The position numbers and the translations under genes were made by a program. Under the pieces are notes generated by a model that did no database searches, was not told where the DNA came from, and saw nothing but the letters and a program-made list of their open reading frames with translations. Shown piece after piece: positions 1 to 6,976 of a DNA stretch of 33,287 nt. Source of the DNA: an uncultured Hungatella sp. (GTDB lineage: Bacteria > Bacillota > Clostridia > Lachnospirales > Lachnospiraceae); the NCBI GenBank assembly GCA_910579515.1, contig CAJTUV010000035.1:1-33287 (forward strand), written 5' to 3'. Within the stretch, counting starts at the first letter, position 1, and each line of letters starts with the position of its first letter.

Positions 1-1
1 T

Positions 2-76
2 GCGGCATCAAAAATCTGTATGAAAAGAGTTGCCAATGATTACTTGACAGTAACGAAAAGACATAAAAATGTATAA
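2..76 (+). CDS. Possible C-terminal tail of an upstream gene
   Basis: One plus-strand frame is open from the window edge for 24 codons and ends in TAA just before the promoter assigned to the sirtuin gene. The visible tail is basic (ends TKRHKNV). A second frame is open for only 12 codons, so this frame is the more likely gene end, but the fragment is too short to recognise and may be noise. Confidence 0.22.
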   Translation, partial: AASKICMKRVANDYLTVTKRHKNV

Positions 77-81
77 AAACA

Positions 82-110
82 TGGAAATTTTATAAATTTT
101 ATTGTATAAT
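82..110 (+). promoter_or_regulatory. Putative sigma-A promoter for the sirtuin gene
   Basis: A perfect -10 TATAAT (105-110) lies 17 bp downstream of TGGAAA (82-87), which matches 4 of 6 consensus -35 bases. The predicted start near 117 leaves a ~30-nt leader holding the GAGAGGAGG ribosome site. A TTGACA at 44-49 is also present but has no well-spaced -10. Confidence 0.5.
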
Positions 111-147
111 TAGACTAATCATAAAATAGCAGAGAGGAGGTTTTTCT

Positions 148-882
148 TTGGACAGCAAAATTTCCCAGTTAAAAAAGATGTTGGACCAGAGTAAGTATGT
201 CGTGGCGTTATGTGGTTCTGGCATGATGGAGGAAGGCGACTCTCTGGGAATTAAAAAACAGGAACGTGCCTATGAGATAGAAGAAACCTATGGATATTCC
301 GCAGATGAACTTTTCACCAGCGCTTTTTATAATACCAGGCCGGAGTTATTTTTTAAATTCTACAGACAAGAGATTCTTCTTGGCAAACCAAAGGACACAG
401 AGTCTGGTCACGTATTGGCAGCCATGGAAAAGGCCGGAAAGCTTCAATGTGTGATTACCAGTAACGTATATGAGATGTCCCAGAGAGCAGGATGTAAAAA
501 TGTGATTAATCTTCATGGCAGCATTTATGATAACAAATGTCCCAGATGTGGGAGAAAATATCCTGTAGAATACATTCTAAATGCTAAAAGAGTGCCTATC
601 TGTGAAACGTGTAATATCCCAGTGCGTCCTCAGATTTCTCTGTTTGGAGAGATGATAGATTCTCAGAGAATGACAAAAGCTACGGTAGAAATTGACAGAG
701 CAGACGTACTTCTTTTATTAGGGACCAATGTAGACTCCGAAGTGTTTGGACAGTATATTAAGTATTTTAAGGGGAATTGGATGATTATTATCCACCAGAG
801 ACCCCATTTTAAGGATCGGGTGGCGGATTTAGTGATTATTGATCAGCCCAGGAATGTTTTGCCGGAATTGGGATATCGTTAA
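148..882 (+). CDS. Divergent Sir2-family (sirtuin-like) protein
   Basis: This is a 244-residue cytosolic protein of the Sir2 Rossmann fold, a family of NAD-dependent deacylases. Visible motifs are a glycine loop C-G-S-G (residues 22-25) where typical sirtuins have GAG, T104-S-N-V-Y in place of TQNID, the catalytic-type His123 in N-L-H-G, a four-Cys zinc module (C131, C134, C152, C155) and L-G-T-N (191-194) in place of GTS. The arginine-bearing PDFR segment after the first loop is not recognisable. The fold and zinc site therefore look intact, but several NAD-contact residues are changed and the chemistry may differ. The start is TTG, fixed by AGAGGAGG 8 bases upstream. The gene stands alone. 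Family membership is fairly sure; deacetylase activity is not. Confidence 0.82.
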   Translation: MDSKISQLKKMLDQSKYVVALCGSGMMEEGDSLGIKKQERAYEIEETYGYSADELFTSAFYNTRPELFFKFYRQEILLGKPKDTESGHVLAAMEKAGKLQCVITSNVYEMSQRAGCKNVINLHGSIYDNKCPRCGRKYPVEYILNAKRVPICETCNIPVRPQISLFGEMIDSQRMTKATVEIDRADVLLLLGTNVDSEVFGQYIKYFKGNWMIIIHQRPHFKDRVADLVIIDQPRNVLPELGYR

Positions 883-924
883 CATTATTTCCAGTAGTTT
901 CCGCTGGAATTTCCAATCCCTGTA

Positions 925-967
925 TGTTACTATTGTTTTGTAACAGAAATGTAAAATATTTGTAACA
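925..967 (+). promoter_or_regulatory. Candidate operator upstream of the CAP gene
   Basis: TTTGTAACA occurs at 937-945 and again at 959-967, exactly 22 bp (two helical turns) apart, and an inverted TGTTAC lies at 925-930. Direct repeats on one DNA face suit an OmpR-type response regulator or a repressor. No clean -35/-10 pair could be fixed here. This is inference from spacing only. Confidence 0.3.
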
Positions 968-983
968 TATAAGGAGGTAACCC

Positions 984-1835
984 ATGAAAAAGTTAGCATT
1001 ATACGCAGCTGCGGCTGCAATCACAATGTCCGTATCAGCGCCAATTTCCGCACAGGCAGCAGTAAGAATGTATGTGATGAATGGAAACGGATGCGGTGGT
1101 CAGGGAATGAATTGGTCAGATATTTTTTCTACATTCTGTCAGACGGAACCCTCATGTGGAAACTCATTGCCGACTGTGGATATTTTACAGCCAAATCTTC
1201 CTAGCCAGGGATGGCAGAATCCAGATGTACTTTATCCAAATCTGAATCAGGATTGCTGGAATCAGGGAAGCTGCCCTGATTGGATTCTAAATTGTCCGGG
1301 GCAGAATAATCCGGGAGATATTCCAGATTGTCCAGTGGAGACTCCAGATTGCCCAGGGCAGAACTGGCCGGGAGATATTCCAAGCATCCCAGGTGTTCCT
1401 GATACTCCAACGATTCCCGGCACTCCGGACCAGGATCGGCCTTCTCAGGGCGGAACAACCGATAATTCTTATGTTCAGGAAGTGATTTCTCTGGTAAACG
1501 AAGAGCGTGCGAAAGCAGGACTTGGACCGCTGACAGAGTCAGGAAATCTGGCACAGGCTGCTAATGTACGTGCTCAGGAGATTGTAAACAGCTTTTCTCA
1601 CACAAGACCAGATGGCAGCAGCTTTAGTACTGTTCTTTCACAAAATGGAGTGAGCTACCGTGGTTCAGGAGAGAATATTGCATATGGGCAGAGAACGGCC
1701 GCAGAAGTGATGGATGGGTGGATGAATAGTTCAGGACATCGGGCTAATATTTTAAATGGAAATTACACAAATATCGGCGTAGGATTTTATGAGAGCAACG
1801 GCGTGAAATATTGGGTACAATTATTTACATATTAA
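984..1835 (+). CDS. Secreted CAP (SCP/PR1, YkwD-like) domain protein
   Basis: This is a 283-residue exported protein. An N-terminal signal peptide (K2-K3, Ala-rich core, A-x-A-type cleavage near residue 26) is followed by a Cys/Asn/Gln/Pro-rich linker of about 130 residues containing two copies of CPGQNxPGDIP. A C-terminal CAP domain starts near residue 163 and carries VNEERAKAGL, the FSHTRPDGSSF strand, GENIAYG, SSGHRANIL and the terminal V-Q-L-F. The His in FSH and in GHR and the Glu in GEN are the usual CAP cavity residues. No LPXTG, lipobox or wall-binding repeat is present, so it is probably released or held through the Cys-rich linker. CAP proteins of this type are common in Firmicutes but poorly defined biochemically. 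The start has AAGGAGG 8 bases upstream. An imperfect hairpin follows the gene. Confidence 0.9.
   Translation: MKKLALYAAAAAITMSVSAPISAQAAVRMYVMNGNGCGGQGMNWSDIFSTFCQTEPSCGNSLPTVDILQPNLPSQGWQNPDVLYPNLNQDCWNQGSCPDWILNCPGQNNPGDIPDCPVETPDCPGQNWPGDIPSIPGVPDTPTIPGTPDQDRPSQGGTTDNSYVQEVISLVNEERAKAGLGPLTESGNLAQAANVRAQEIVNSFSHTRPDGSSFSTVLSQNGVSYRGSGENIAYGQRTAAEVMDGWMNSSGHRANILNGNYTNIGVGFYESNGVKYWVQLFTY
1293..1382 (+). repeat. In-gene repeat coding CPGQNxPGDIP twice
   Basis: Two 33-bp units (1293-1325 and 1350-1382) code nearly the same 11 residues, separated by DCPVETPD. They form a Cys- and Pro-rich low-complexity linker in the CAP protein. Copy number may vary between strains. Confidence 0.75.
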
Positions 1836-1841
1836 GATTCA

Positions 1842-1880
1842 GGAAAAAGCATTAGAGCGCATGTCTTTAATGCTTTTTCC
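1842..1880 (+). terminator. Hairpin terminator after the CAP gene
   Basis: GGAAAAAGCATTA (1842-1854) pairs perfectly with TAATGCTTTTTCC (1868-1880) around a 13-nt loop. The T5 run lies inside the 3' arm and not after it, so termination strength is uncertain. The hairpin would read the same on both strands. trmO begins 24 bases later. Confidence 0.6.
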
Positions 1881-1903
1881 GATAAATAATAAGAGGTTTT
1901 AAG

Positions 1904-2575
1904 ATGAGAATCATTGGCTATGTACGAACCGATTTTCCAAGTAAATTTGGGATTCCCAGACAAAGCGGCCTGGTAGAGGCCATAAAAGGAAAAGTTGTAT
2001 TTGAACCAGAATTTCATAATCCAGAGGCTTTTCGTGGTCTGGACGGTTTTTCCCATATCTGGATTTTATGGAAATTTTCAGAGTCTCATAAAAAGAATTG
2101 GTCCGCTACGGTAAAGCCGCCGAGGCTTGGCGGAAAGAAGCGAATGGGGGTGTTTGCCACAAGGTCCCCTTTTCGCCCTAATGATATCGGACTTTCCTGT
2201 GTGAGATTAGAACACATCGAATTTGATGAACGGGAGGGTCCCGTTTTATGGGTAGCCGGTGTGGATCTCCTTGATAAAACGCCGGTATACGATATTAAAC
2301 CATATGTCCCGCTGACGGATTGCCGTCCTGAAGCTTCAGAAGGATATACGAAAGAGACAAAGCTGCATGAACTTCAAGTTGTGTTTCCATGGAAGCTTCT
2401 GGAGATTTATCCAATAGATAAGCGGGAAGCCGTTTTAGGGATGTTGGCTCAAGACCCTCGTCCTACCTACTTTCAGGATCCCAAAAGGATTTATGGGGTA
2501 AGTTATGCAGGATATGACATAAAATTCCAGGTAAAAGGAAATACCTTAACAGTACATGACGTGGTAAAGCTCTAG
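1904..2575 (+). CDS. trmO: tRNA (N6-threonylcarbamoyladenosine37-N6)-methyltransferase TrmO
   Basis: This is a 223-residue TrmO/TsaA (YaeB) family enzyme, which uses SAM to N6-methylate t6A37 in certain threonine tRNAs. The family beta-barrel is clear: GYVRTDFPSKFGIPRQSGL at the N terminus (residues 4-22), FSHIWILWKF (about 47-56), the signature GVFATRSPFRPNDIGLS (about 83-99) and D-L-L-D-x-TPVYDIKPYVP in the middle, followed by the usual C-terminal region with DPRPTYFQDP. Length matches typical homologues. The ATG follows AAGAGG at about 8 bases. It appears to be a single gene between two hairpin- or promoter-separated neighbours. No oddities were seen. Confidence 0.92.
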   Translation: MRIIGYVRTDFPSKFGIPRQSGLVEAIKGKVVFEPEFHNPEAFRGLDGFSHIWILWKFSESHKKNWSATVKPPRLGGKKRMGVFATRSPFRPNDIGLSCVRLEHIEFDEREGPVLWVAGVDLLDKTPVYDIKPYVPLTDCRPEASEGYTKETKLHELQVVFPWKLLEIYPIDKREAVLGMLAQDPRPTYFQDPKRIYGVSYAGYDIKFQVKGNTLTVHDVVKL

Positions 2576-2592
2576 CCAAGTTCTGCTATCTA

Positions 2593-2601
2593 TGATATAA
2601 T
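2593..2601 (+). promoter_or_regulatory. Extended -10 promoter placing the start site at the exonuclease ATG
   Basis: TGA-TATAAT is an extended -10 with a perfect hexamer. A 17-bp spacer would put the -35 at TAGCCA (2573-2578, 4 of 6). Transcription would start about 2608-2611, i.e. at or within 3 nt of the ATG. No Shine-Dalgarno sequence precedes that ATG. Confidence 0.55.
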
Positions 2602-2610
2602 GGCTCCATT

Positions 2611-3564
2611 ATGAAGAACTTTATTATATTTGACTTGGAATGGAACCAGAGTTTTGAGGGAAAAGAAACTTCTATTGAACATTTTCCCTTTGAAATTATT
2701 GAAATCGGAGCTATAAAGACAGATGAGAATTTCCAGATAGTCTCCCAGTTTCATAAGTTGATTTCTCCTCAAGTGTATACTCGCCTTCATTATAAGATTT
2801 CAGAAGTCACCCATATGAGTATAGAGCAGCTGGAGCAGGAAGGGCAGCCTTTTCAGGACGTGATCAAAGAATTTATTCATTGGTGTGGAAACGAGTATTT
2901 GTTCTGTACCTGGGGGTCCATGGATTTGACTGAATTGCAGAGAAATATGGATTTTTATCAAATTCCTATACCGTTTCAGAAACCTCTGATGTACTATGAT
3001 GTGCAGAAACTATATGCCCTTCAAAGAGGAGACATAAAATCAAAGCCGTCGTTGGACCATGCTGTAGAAGAATTGGGGGTTTTGGAGGAACGCCCGTTTC
3101 ATCGTGCCTTAGACGATGCCTACTATACAGGGAAGGTTTTGAGTTTCCTTAACTTTTCTAAGTGGAAACCGTATCTGTCTGTTGACTATTATCGGGCTCC
3201 TCAAAGTAAGATGGAAGAGATTTACATGGAATTTCCTACTTATTCTAAGTATGTGTCACGCCAGTTTGACACAAAAGAGGAGGCGCTTGCAGATAAAGTT
3301 GTGACAGATATGATATGCAAGGACTGCAGACGGATGTTAAGGAAAAAGATGAAGTGGTTTTCTTTAAATCAGAAGCAGTACTACTGTCTGGCCGTATGCC
3401 CTGCACATGGATTTGTTCAGGGAAAAATCCGAATGAAAAAATCTGAGCAAGGCGGCATTTTTGTAGTAAAAACTATGAAACATGTAGACCAGACAGGGGC
3501 AGATAATGTGTTTCACAAAAAGGAGGAACAACGCCAGAGAAGGCGAGAAAAGAGATTGAAGTAG
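2611..3564 (+). CDS. DEDDh-type 3'-5' exonuclease with C-terminal Cys4 tail
   Basis: This 317-residue protein belongs to the DnaQ/KapD/ERI-1-like exonuclease superfamily, which removes nucleotides from 3' ends with two metal ions. Exo I is D8-x-E10 in FIIFDLEW, Exo II includes W101-G-S-M-D105, and Exo III is H164-R-A-L-D-D169 (the HxAxxD pattern). All four acidic residues and the His are present. Beyond the ~190-residue exonuclease domain lies a basic extension with C236-x2-C239 and C259-x3-C263, which looks like a zinc ribbon for nucleic-acid binding. The start must be this ATG, because Exo I begins at residue 4. No ribosome site is visible, consistent with a leaderless mRNA. It ends 7 bp from the convergent kdpE. 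Substrate (RNA or DNA) is unknown. Confidence 0.85.
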   Translation: MKNFIIFDLEWNQSFEGKETSIEHFPFEIIEIGAIKTDENFQIVSQFHKLISPQVYTRLHYKISEVTHMSIEQLEQEGQPFQDVIKEFIHWCGNEYLFCTWGSMDLTELQRNMDFYQIPIPFQKPLMYYDVQKLYALQRGDIKSKPSLDHAVEELGVLEERPFHRALDDAYYTGKVLSFLNFSKWKPYLSVDYYRAPQSKMEEIYMEFPTYSKYVSRQFDTKEEALADKVVTDMICKDCRRMLRKKMKWFSLNQKQYYCLAVCPAHGFVQGKIRMKKSEQGGIFVVKTMKHVDQTGADNVFHKKEEQRQRRREKRLK

Positions 3565-3571
3565 GAGCGAA

Positions 3572-4261
3572 TTAATCCTCCCTCATTCGGTATCCTACTC
3601 CGATCTCTGTAAAAATATATTCCGGCTCTGCCGGATTTTTTTCTAATTTTCTTCTAATATGGGCCATATTTACTCGAAGGATCTGGTTATTGTTGTCGCT
3701 GTATGGCCCCCATATCTGACGAATCAGGTAATCGTAAGTCAGCACCTTTCCGGCCTGACGTGCCAAAAGAGAGACCAGCTTATACTCTATCTGAGTTAAA
3801 TGGATCTCTTCGTCCCCACATGTAATCAGCCGTTTTTCAAAATTAATGGTTAAATCTCCACAATGATATACGCTTTCAGAATCTTCTGTCCGGTGGCTGT
3901 GGCGTAAGGCGGTGCGAATCCTTGCCATCATTTCTGAAGTGCCAAAGGGTTTTGTAATGTAGTCATCTGCACCACAATCCAAAGCATTTACCTTTTCCTC
4001 TTCCTGAATGCGGGCAGAAATAACGATGATAGGAGTCTTGGTGAATGTACGAATTTTCTCAATCACCTGGATTCCATCTATGTCAGGAAGGCCCAAATCC
4101 AGAAGTATCATATCTGGACATTGGGAAGCAATCAGGGACAGGCCATCTTTTCCAGTAGAGGCAGTCAGAACTTTGTAGGACTCATTGATTAATATGGATT
4201 GAATAAAATTTGTGATGTTGCGTTCATCTTCAATGAGAACGACAGTTAGCTTTTGACTCAT
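3572..4261 (-). CDS. kdpE: KdpE-like OmpR-family response regulator
   Basis: This 229-residue regulator has a receiver domain followed by a winged-helix DNA-binding domain. The receiver shows acidic pocket E11-D12, phospho-acceptor D55 (LLDLGLPD), S82 in ISAR and K104 in TKPF. The C-terminal half has the OmpR-type LTQIEYKLVSLLARQAGKVLTYDYLIRQIWG and the VNMAHIRRKLE recognition helix, both close to KdpE. Its start overlaps the end of the kinase gene by 32 bp, so the two are translationally coupled. No kdpFABC pump genes are in the window, so the KdpE name rests on sequence resemblance, and the target may be something other than potassium transport. Confidence 0.85.
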   Translation of the reverse strand: MSQKLTVVLIEDERNITNFIQSILINESYKVLTASTGKDGLSLIASQCPDMILLDLGLPDIDGIQVIEKIRTFTKTPIIVISARIQEEEKVNALDCGADDYITKPFGTSEMMARIRTALRHSHRTEDSESVYHCGDLTINFEKRLITCGDEEIHLTQIEYKLVSLLARQAGKVLTYDYLIRQIWGPYSDNNNQILRVNMAHIRRKLEKNPAEPEYIFTEIGVGYRMRED

Positions 4262-5327
4262 AGTTGTTTTCTCCTAGAGGTAATGTAAAAATAAACTCAG
4301 CGCCATCCGAATGATTTTTTGCGATAATAGAGCCATGGTGTGCATGAATAATGGTTTTGCAGATAGACAAACCAATTCCCATACCTTTATGGGAGTCGCT
4401 GCTGTGGCTTTCGTCCGGCGTATACCCGTCAAATATAGTGTCTAAATTTTGAGCGGCAATTCCTTTGCCGTAATCCCGCACATGAAAGGTAGCAAAGGCT
4501 GGGTCTACAGTTATTATGAGCTCCACAGGTTTGTCTGAGCCGCTGTGATAAAAGGCGTTTTCCAACAGATTGATTAAAACTTGCTGAATCAAAGTAGCAT
4601 CCATAGGAACCATAATAAATTCATCAGGAATCAGCAACTTAACCTGAGCCTCTGGAAGCCGCTTATGGAAACGTTGAAGCGTGGCAGGAATCACTTCTTC
4701 TAAAGGTTCCAGAGTGGTTTTCACACTGGCGGTAGTATTGTTAATGCGGGTAATGGATAACAGATTTTCTACCATATGAAGCAGCCAGACTGCATCCTCT
4801 GAGATGCCATGAACCAATTTTGTTTTTTCTGCTTCATCCATAGAAAAATTATGTTCCAGATAATTGGAGCTGGCTCCGATAATACCAGTTAAGGGGGTCC
4901 GCAAATCATGAGAGACGGCCCGAAGAAGATTTGCGCGAACCTTTTCCTTCTCTGCCTCCATCAACATCTGCTCACGCTCTTTTAAAATTCGGGTCTGCTC
5001 TTTTAAATGAGTCGTCAATGTGCTGGTAATACAGGAGATTAGAAGAGTACCTAAGAACGTAATAGGATATCCGTCTAAACCAAACTCCAGAGCCATGTAG
5101 GGATAGGTAAAGACAAAATTAATACAGATAACGCTAAATAAGGAGGCAATGATTCCGGGAACGTAGCCTTCCGTGTTTCTTGCCACCATTACAGTGGCAA
5201 GGATATAGAAAATGGCCACATTGGTCGTGTTTTTGGAGAGCAAAAAAAATCCATAAGACACCAAAGTGGCCACAACCAGATAAAAGCAGGTAATGGCTGT
5301 GTTTTTGTATAGCGACTGCTTAGACAT
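4230..5327 (-). CDS. KdpD-like sensor histidine kinase lacking the N-terminal KdpD/Usp input domains
   Basis: This 365-residue membrane kinase starts directly in the DUF4118 four-helix membrane region (about residues 10-105), continues through a short coiled coil (105-130), a HisKA domain with phospho-acceptor H140 in AVSHDLRTPLTGIIG, and a HATPase with N box LINLLENAFYH, G1 DYGKGI and G2 GMGIGLSI. Full KdpD proteins are about 900 residues, with a cytosolic KdpD (Walker) domain and a Usp domain ahead of this core; both are absent, as in many short Firmicute forms. The ATG has AAAAGGAGG 7 bases upstream, and no in-frame extension is open, so the short form is genuine. It lies 23 bp behind the carboxypeptidase and is coupled to kdpE. 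Confidence 0.85.
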   Translation of the reverse strand: MSKQSLYKNTAITCFYLVVATLVSYGFFLLSKNTTNVAIFYILATVMVARNTEGYVPGIIASLFSVICINFVFTYPYMALEFGLDGYPITFLGTLLISCITSTLTTHLKEQTRILKEREQMLMEAEKEKVRANLLRAVSHDLRTPLTGIIGASSNYLEHNFSMDEAEKTKLVHGISEDAVWLLHMVENLLSITRINNTTASVKTTLEPLEEVIPATLQRFHKRLPEAQVKLLIPDEFIMVPMDATLIQQVLINLLENAFYHSGSDKPVELIITVDPAFATFHVRDYGKGIAAQNLDTIFDGYTPDESHSSDSHKGMGIGLSICKTIIHAHHGSIIAKNHSDGAEFIFTLPLGENNYESKANCRSH

Positions 5328-5350
5328 CCAAGGCCTCCTTTTGGATAAAA

Positions 5351-6904
5351 CTATAAACGGAAAGAGCTGCGACGGCTTTTTCGCTTTGGAGGACGTTTAG
5401 TTGTATAAGAGGAACGACGACGCTCCAGCAAAAGATCAAATTCAACAGGAGAGATTCCTACATCTTCTAAGCGGGCCAAACGCTTTTGACGACGAAGCAT
5501 GCGGGCTTCTTCTTCCTTCTTATCCAAATATTTTTTTACCAGGATGCACAGGCAAGCAAGAAGAACCAGGGCAGTCATGGTACCTAGACCGACCCAGATA
5601 TAAGAAGGAATACGTAAGGAAAAGGAGGAACGAGCCTCTGGTTCTAAAGCCTCGGCGTCTGACTGCTTATCGGAATAGCTCTCTTCCAAACTTAAAGCAC
5701 GGGCCTCAGAAACATTAGGCGTCTGTTCATTTGCAGAATCAAACAGCCCTGAAAAAGAAGAAGCAGGCGACATGTTGAGAGTTCGCAGCTTCAGATAAGA
5801 CATTCCAATCGGCCGCTCCCCCCACCAGTAATCAATTCGTGCTATGGCATCGGAAGGGGCCTCGCTTGTCAGTTCATAGGAGAGGCGTGACTCTACCGAT
5901 GTAAAATCCGCAGATTTTGGAAGAGTAACTTTTCCATTTGGATCAAGTTGAAGTCCATACAATTCTGTTGTGGTTAAGCCGCCGATAGTTAAATCATTTT
6001 CTACAGAGGGATAAGAAGTATCATAATCGGCTGCAGACACGGTCTGAAAATTACGGAATCCAAAATCCAGCATTGTTTTTGTGTCAGAATACTGAGTTTG
6101 ATGACCGTTTAAGACAACAGAAACAAGGGTCATACCGTTTCGAGTGGCAAAGGTGACCAGTGTGTTTCCAGCCAAAGACGTATAGCCAGTCTTTCCACCT
6201 AGACATCCTTCATAATATTCTGGAAGGTTTTTCTTTATCATTTTATGTCCAGGGTAAATTCGTGCGCCTTCTGGATTTCGTTTTGTAATGGGAAGGTCAT
6301 AGTAGAGAGAAGAATCGATTTCCATAAAGGTATCGTTGTGTACGGCTGCTTGTCCGATCAAAGCCATATCATAGGCAGAAACATAATGCTCTGGATCATT
6401 CAATCCGCTGGGATTGGCAAAATGGGAGTCCTGACAGCCTAAAGCGGCGGCACGCTGATTCATCATATCTGCAAAAGCCTCTGTACTGCCAGCCACATGT
6501 TCTGCCAAAGCGTTGCCTGCTTCGTTTGCAGATTTTAGCAAAAGGGCATAAAGACAATCATGGACGCTTAGGACATCGCCTTCATCTAATCCAGCACTGC
6601 TGCTCCCTGCCTCTACATTATATACAGCGTTATGAGAGAAGGTAACCATCTCATTTAAATCGCATTGTTCAATCACAATTAAGGCGGTCAGAATCTTCGT
6701 AATACTGGCTGGAAAATACGTATTATGGATATTTTTACCATATAATACAGTGCCAGTGTCCGCATCAATGACAATACCGCCTTCTGCCTGAATGGATATA
6801 TTTTCCGGCCAGACAGACTGCGCTCTGGCTGGGAGTGGACATAAACATAAGAGTATGGCCATACACAAAAACAAGGATAAACTTTTATTGATATATTTTC
6901 CCAT
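5351..6904 (-). CDS. D-alanyl-D-alanine carboxypeptidase (class C LMW-PBP, DacF/PBP5-like)
   Basis: This is a penicillin-binding serine DD-peptidase that trims the terminal D-Ala of peptidoglycan stem peptides outside the membrane. From the chosen start (517 residues) there is a signal peptide (~28 residues, ending A-R-A), then active-site S67-I-T-K70, S125-A-N127 and K238-T-G240, followed by the PBP5-type C-terminal domain. In place of the usual amphipathic helix there is a true membrane segment (YIWVGLGTMTALVLLACLCIL) and a ~60-residue very basic cytoplasmic tail. An ATG 45 bases further upstream is in frame, but it sits between the -35 and -10 of a strong promoter and cannot be on that transcript. 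The chosen ATG has GGGG 6 bases upstream. A two-component pair follows after 23 bp. Confidence 0.9.
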   Translation of the reverse strand: MGKYINKSLSLFLCMAILLCLCPLPARAQSVWPENISIQAEGGIVIDADTGTVLYGKNIHNTYFPASITKILTALIVIEQCDLNEMVTFSHNAVYNVEAGSSSAGLDEGDVLSVHDCLYALLLKSANEAGNALAEHVAGSTEAFADMMNQRAAALGCQDSHFANPSGLNDPEHYVSAYDMALIGQAAVHNDTFMEIDSSLYYDLPITKRNPEGARIYPGHKMIKKNLPEYYEGCLGGKTGYTSLAGNTLVTFATRNGMTLVSVVLNGHQTQYSDTKTMLDFGFRNFQTVSAADYDTSYPSVENDLTIGGLTTTELYGLQLDPNGKVTLPKSADFTSVESRLSYELTSEAPSDAIARIDYWWGERPIGMSYLKLRTLNMSPASSFSGLFDSANEQTPNVSEARALSLEESYSDKQSDAEALEPEARSSFSLRIPSYIWVGLGTMTALVLLACLCILVKKYLDKKEEEARMLRRQKRLARLEDVGISPVEFDLLLERRRSSYTTKRPPKRKSRRSSFRL

Positions 6905-6937
6905 AAATATCCCCATACTTTTAAAATATTCCCTTAT

Positions 6938-6966
6938 AGTATAGGACATTTTAAAAAGTAAGTAAA
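6938..6966 (-). promoter_or_regulatory. Sigma-A promoter for the carboxypeptidase/kdpDE operon
   Basis: On the minus strand TTTACT (6966-6961) and TATACT (6943-6938) are separated by exactly 17 bp. Predicted transcription starts about 6931, giving a ~27-nt leader to the ATG at 6904. The promoter makes the carboxypeptidase and downstream kinase genes at least partly independent of the two genes upstream. Confidence 0.65.
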
Positions 6967-6976
6967 GGAGGAAAAA

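Noticed and set aside
44..49. TTGACA as the sirtuin -35
   Set aside because: The nearest A/T-rich hexamers give spacings of 14 or 22 bp; the TATAAT at 105 pairs better with TGGAAA at 82.
1293..1382. Possible CRISPR-like tandem repeat
   Set aside because: Only two units, in frame within a coding linker, with no spacers or cas genes.
1201..1554. 117-codon minus-strand frame with Leu/Glu-rich repeats
   Set aside because: It mirrors the repetitive CPGQNxPGDIP linker of the CAP gene on the opposite strand.
5401..5718. 105-codon plus-strand frame
   Set aside because: It is antisense to the cytoplasmic tail of the carboxypeptidase, has no ribosome site and codes a low-complexity basic peptide; the motif-bearing gene is on the other strand.
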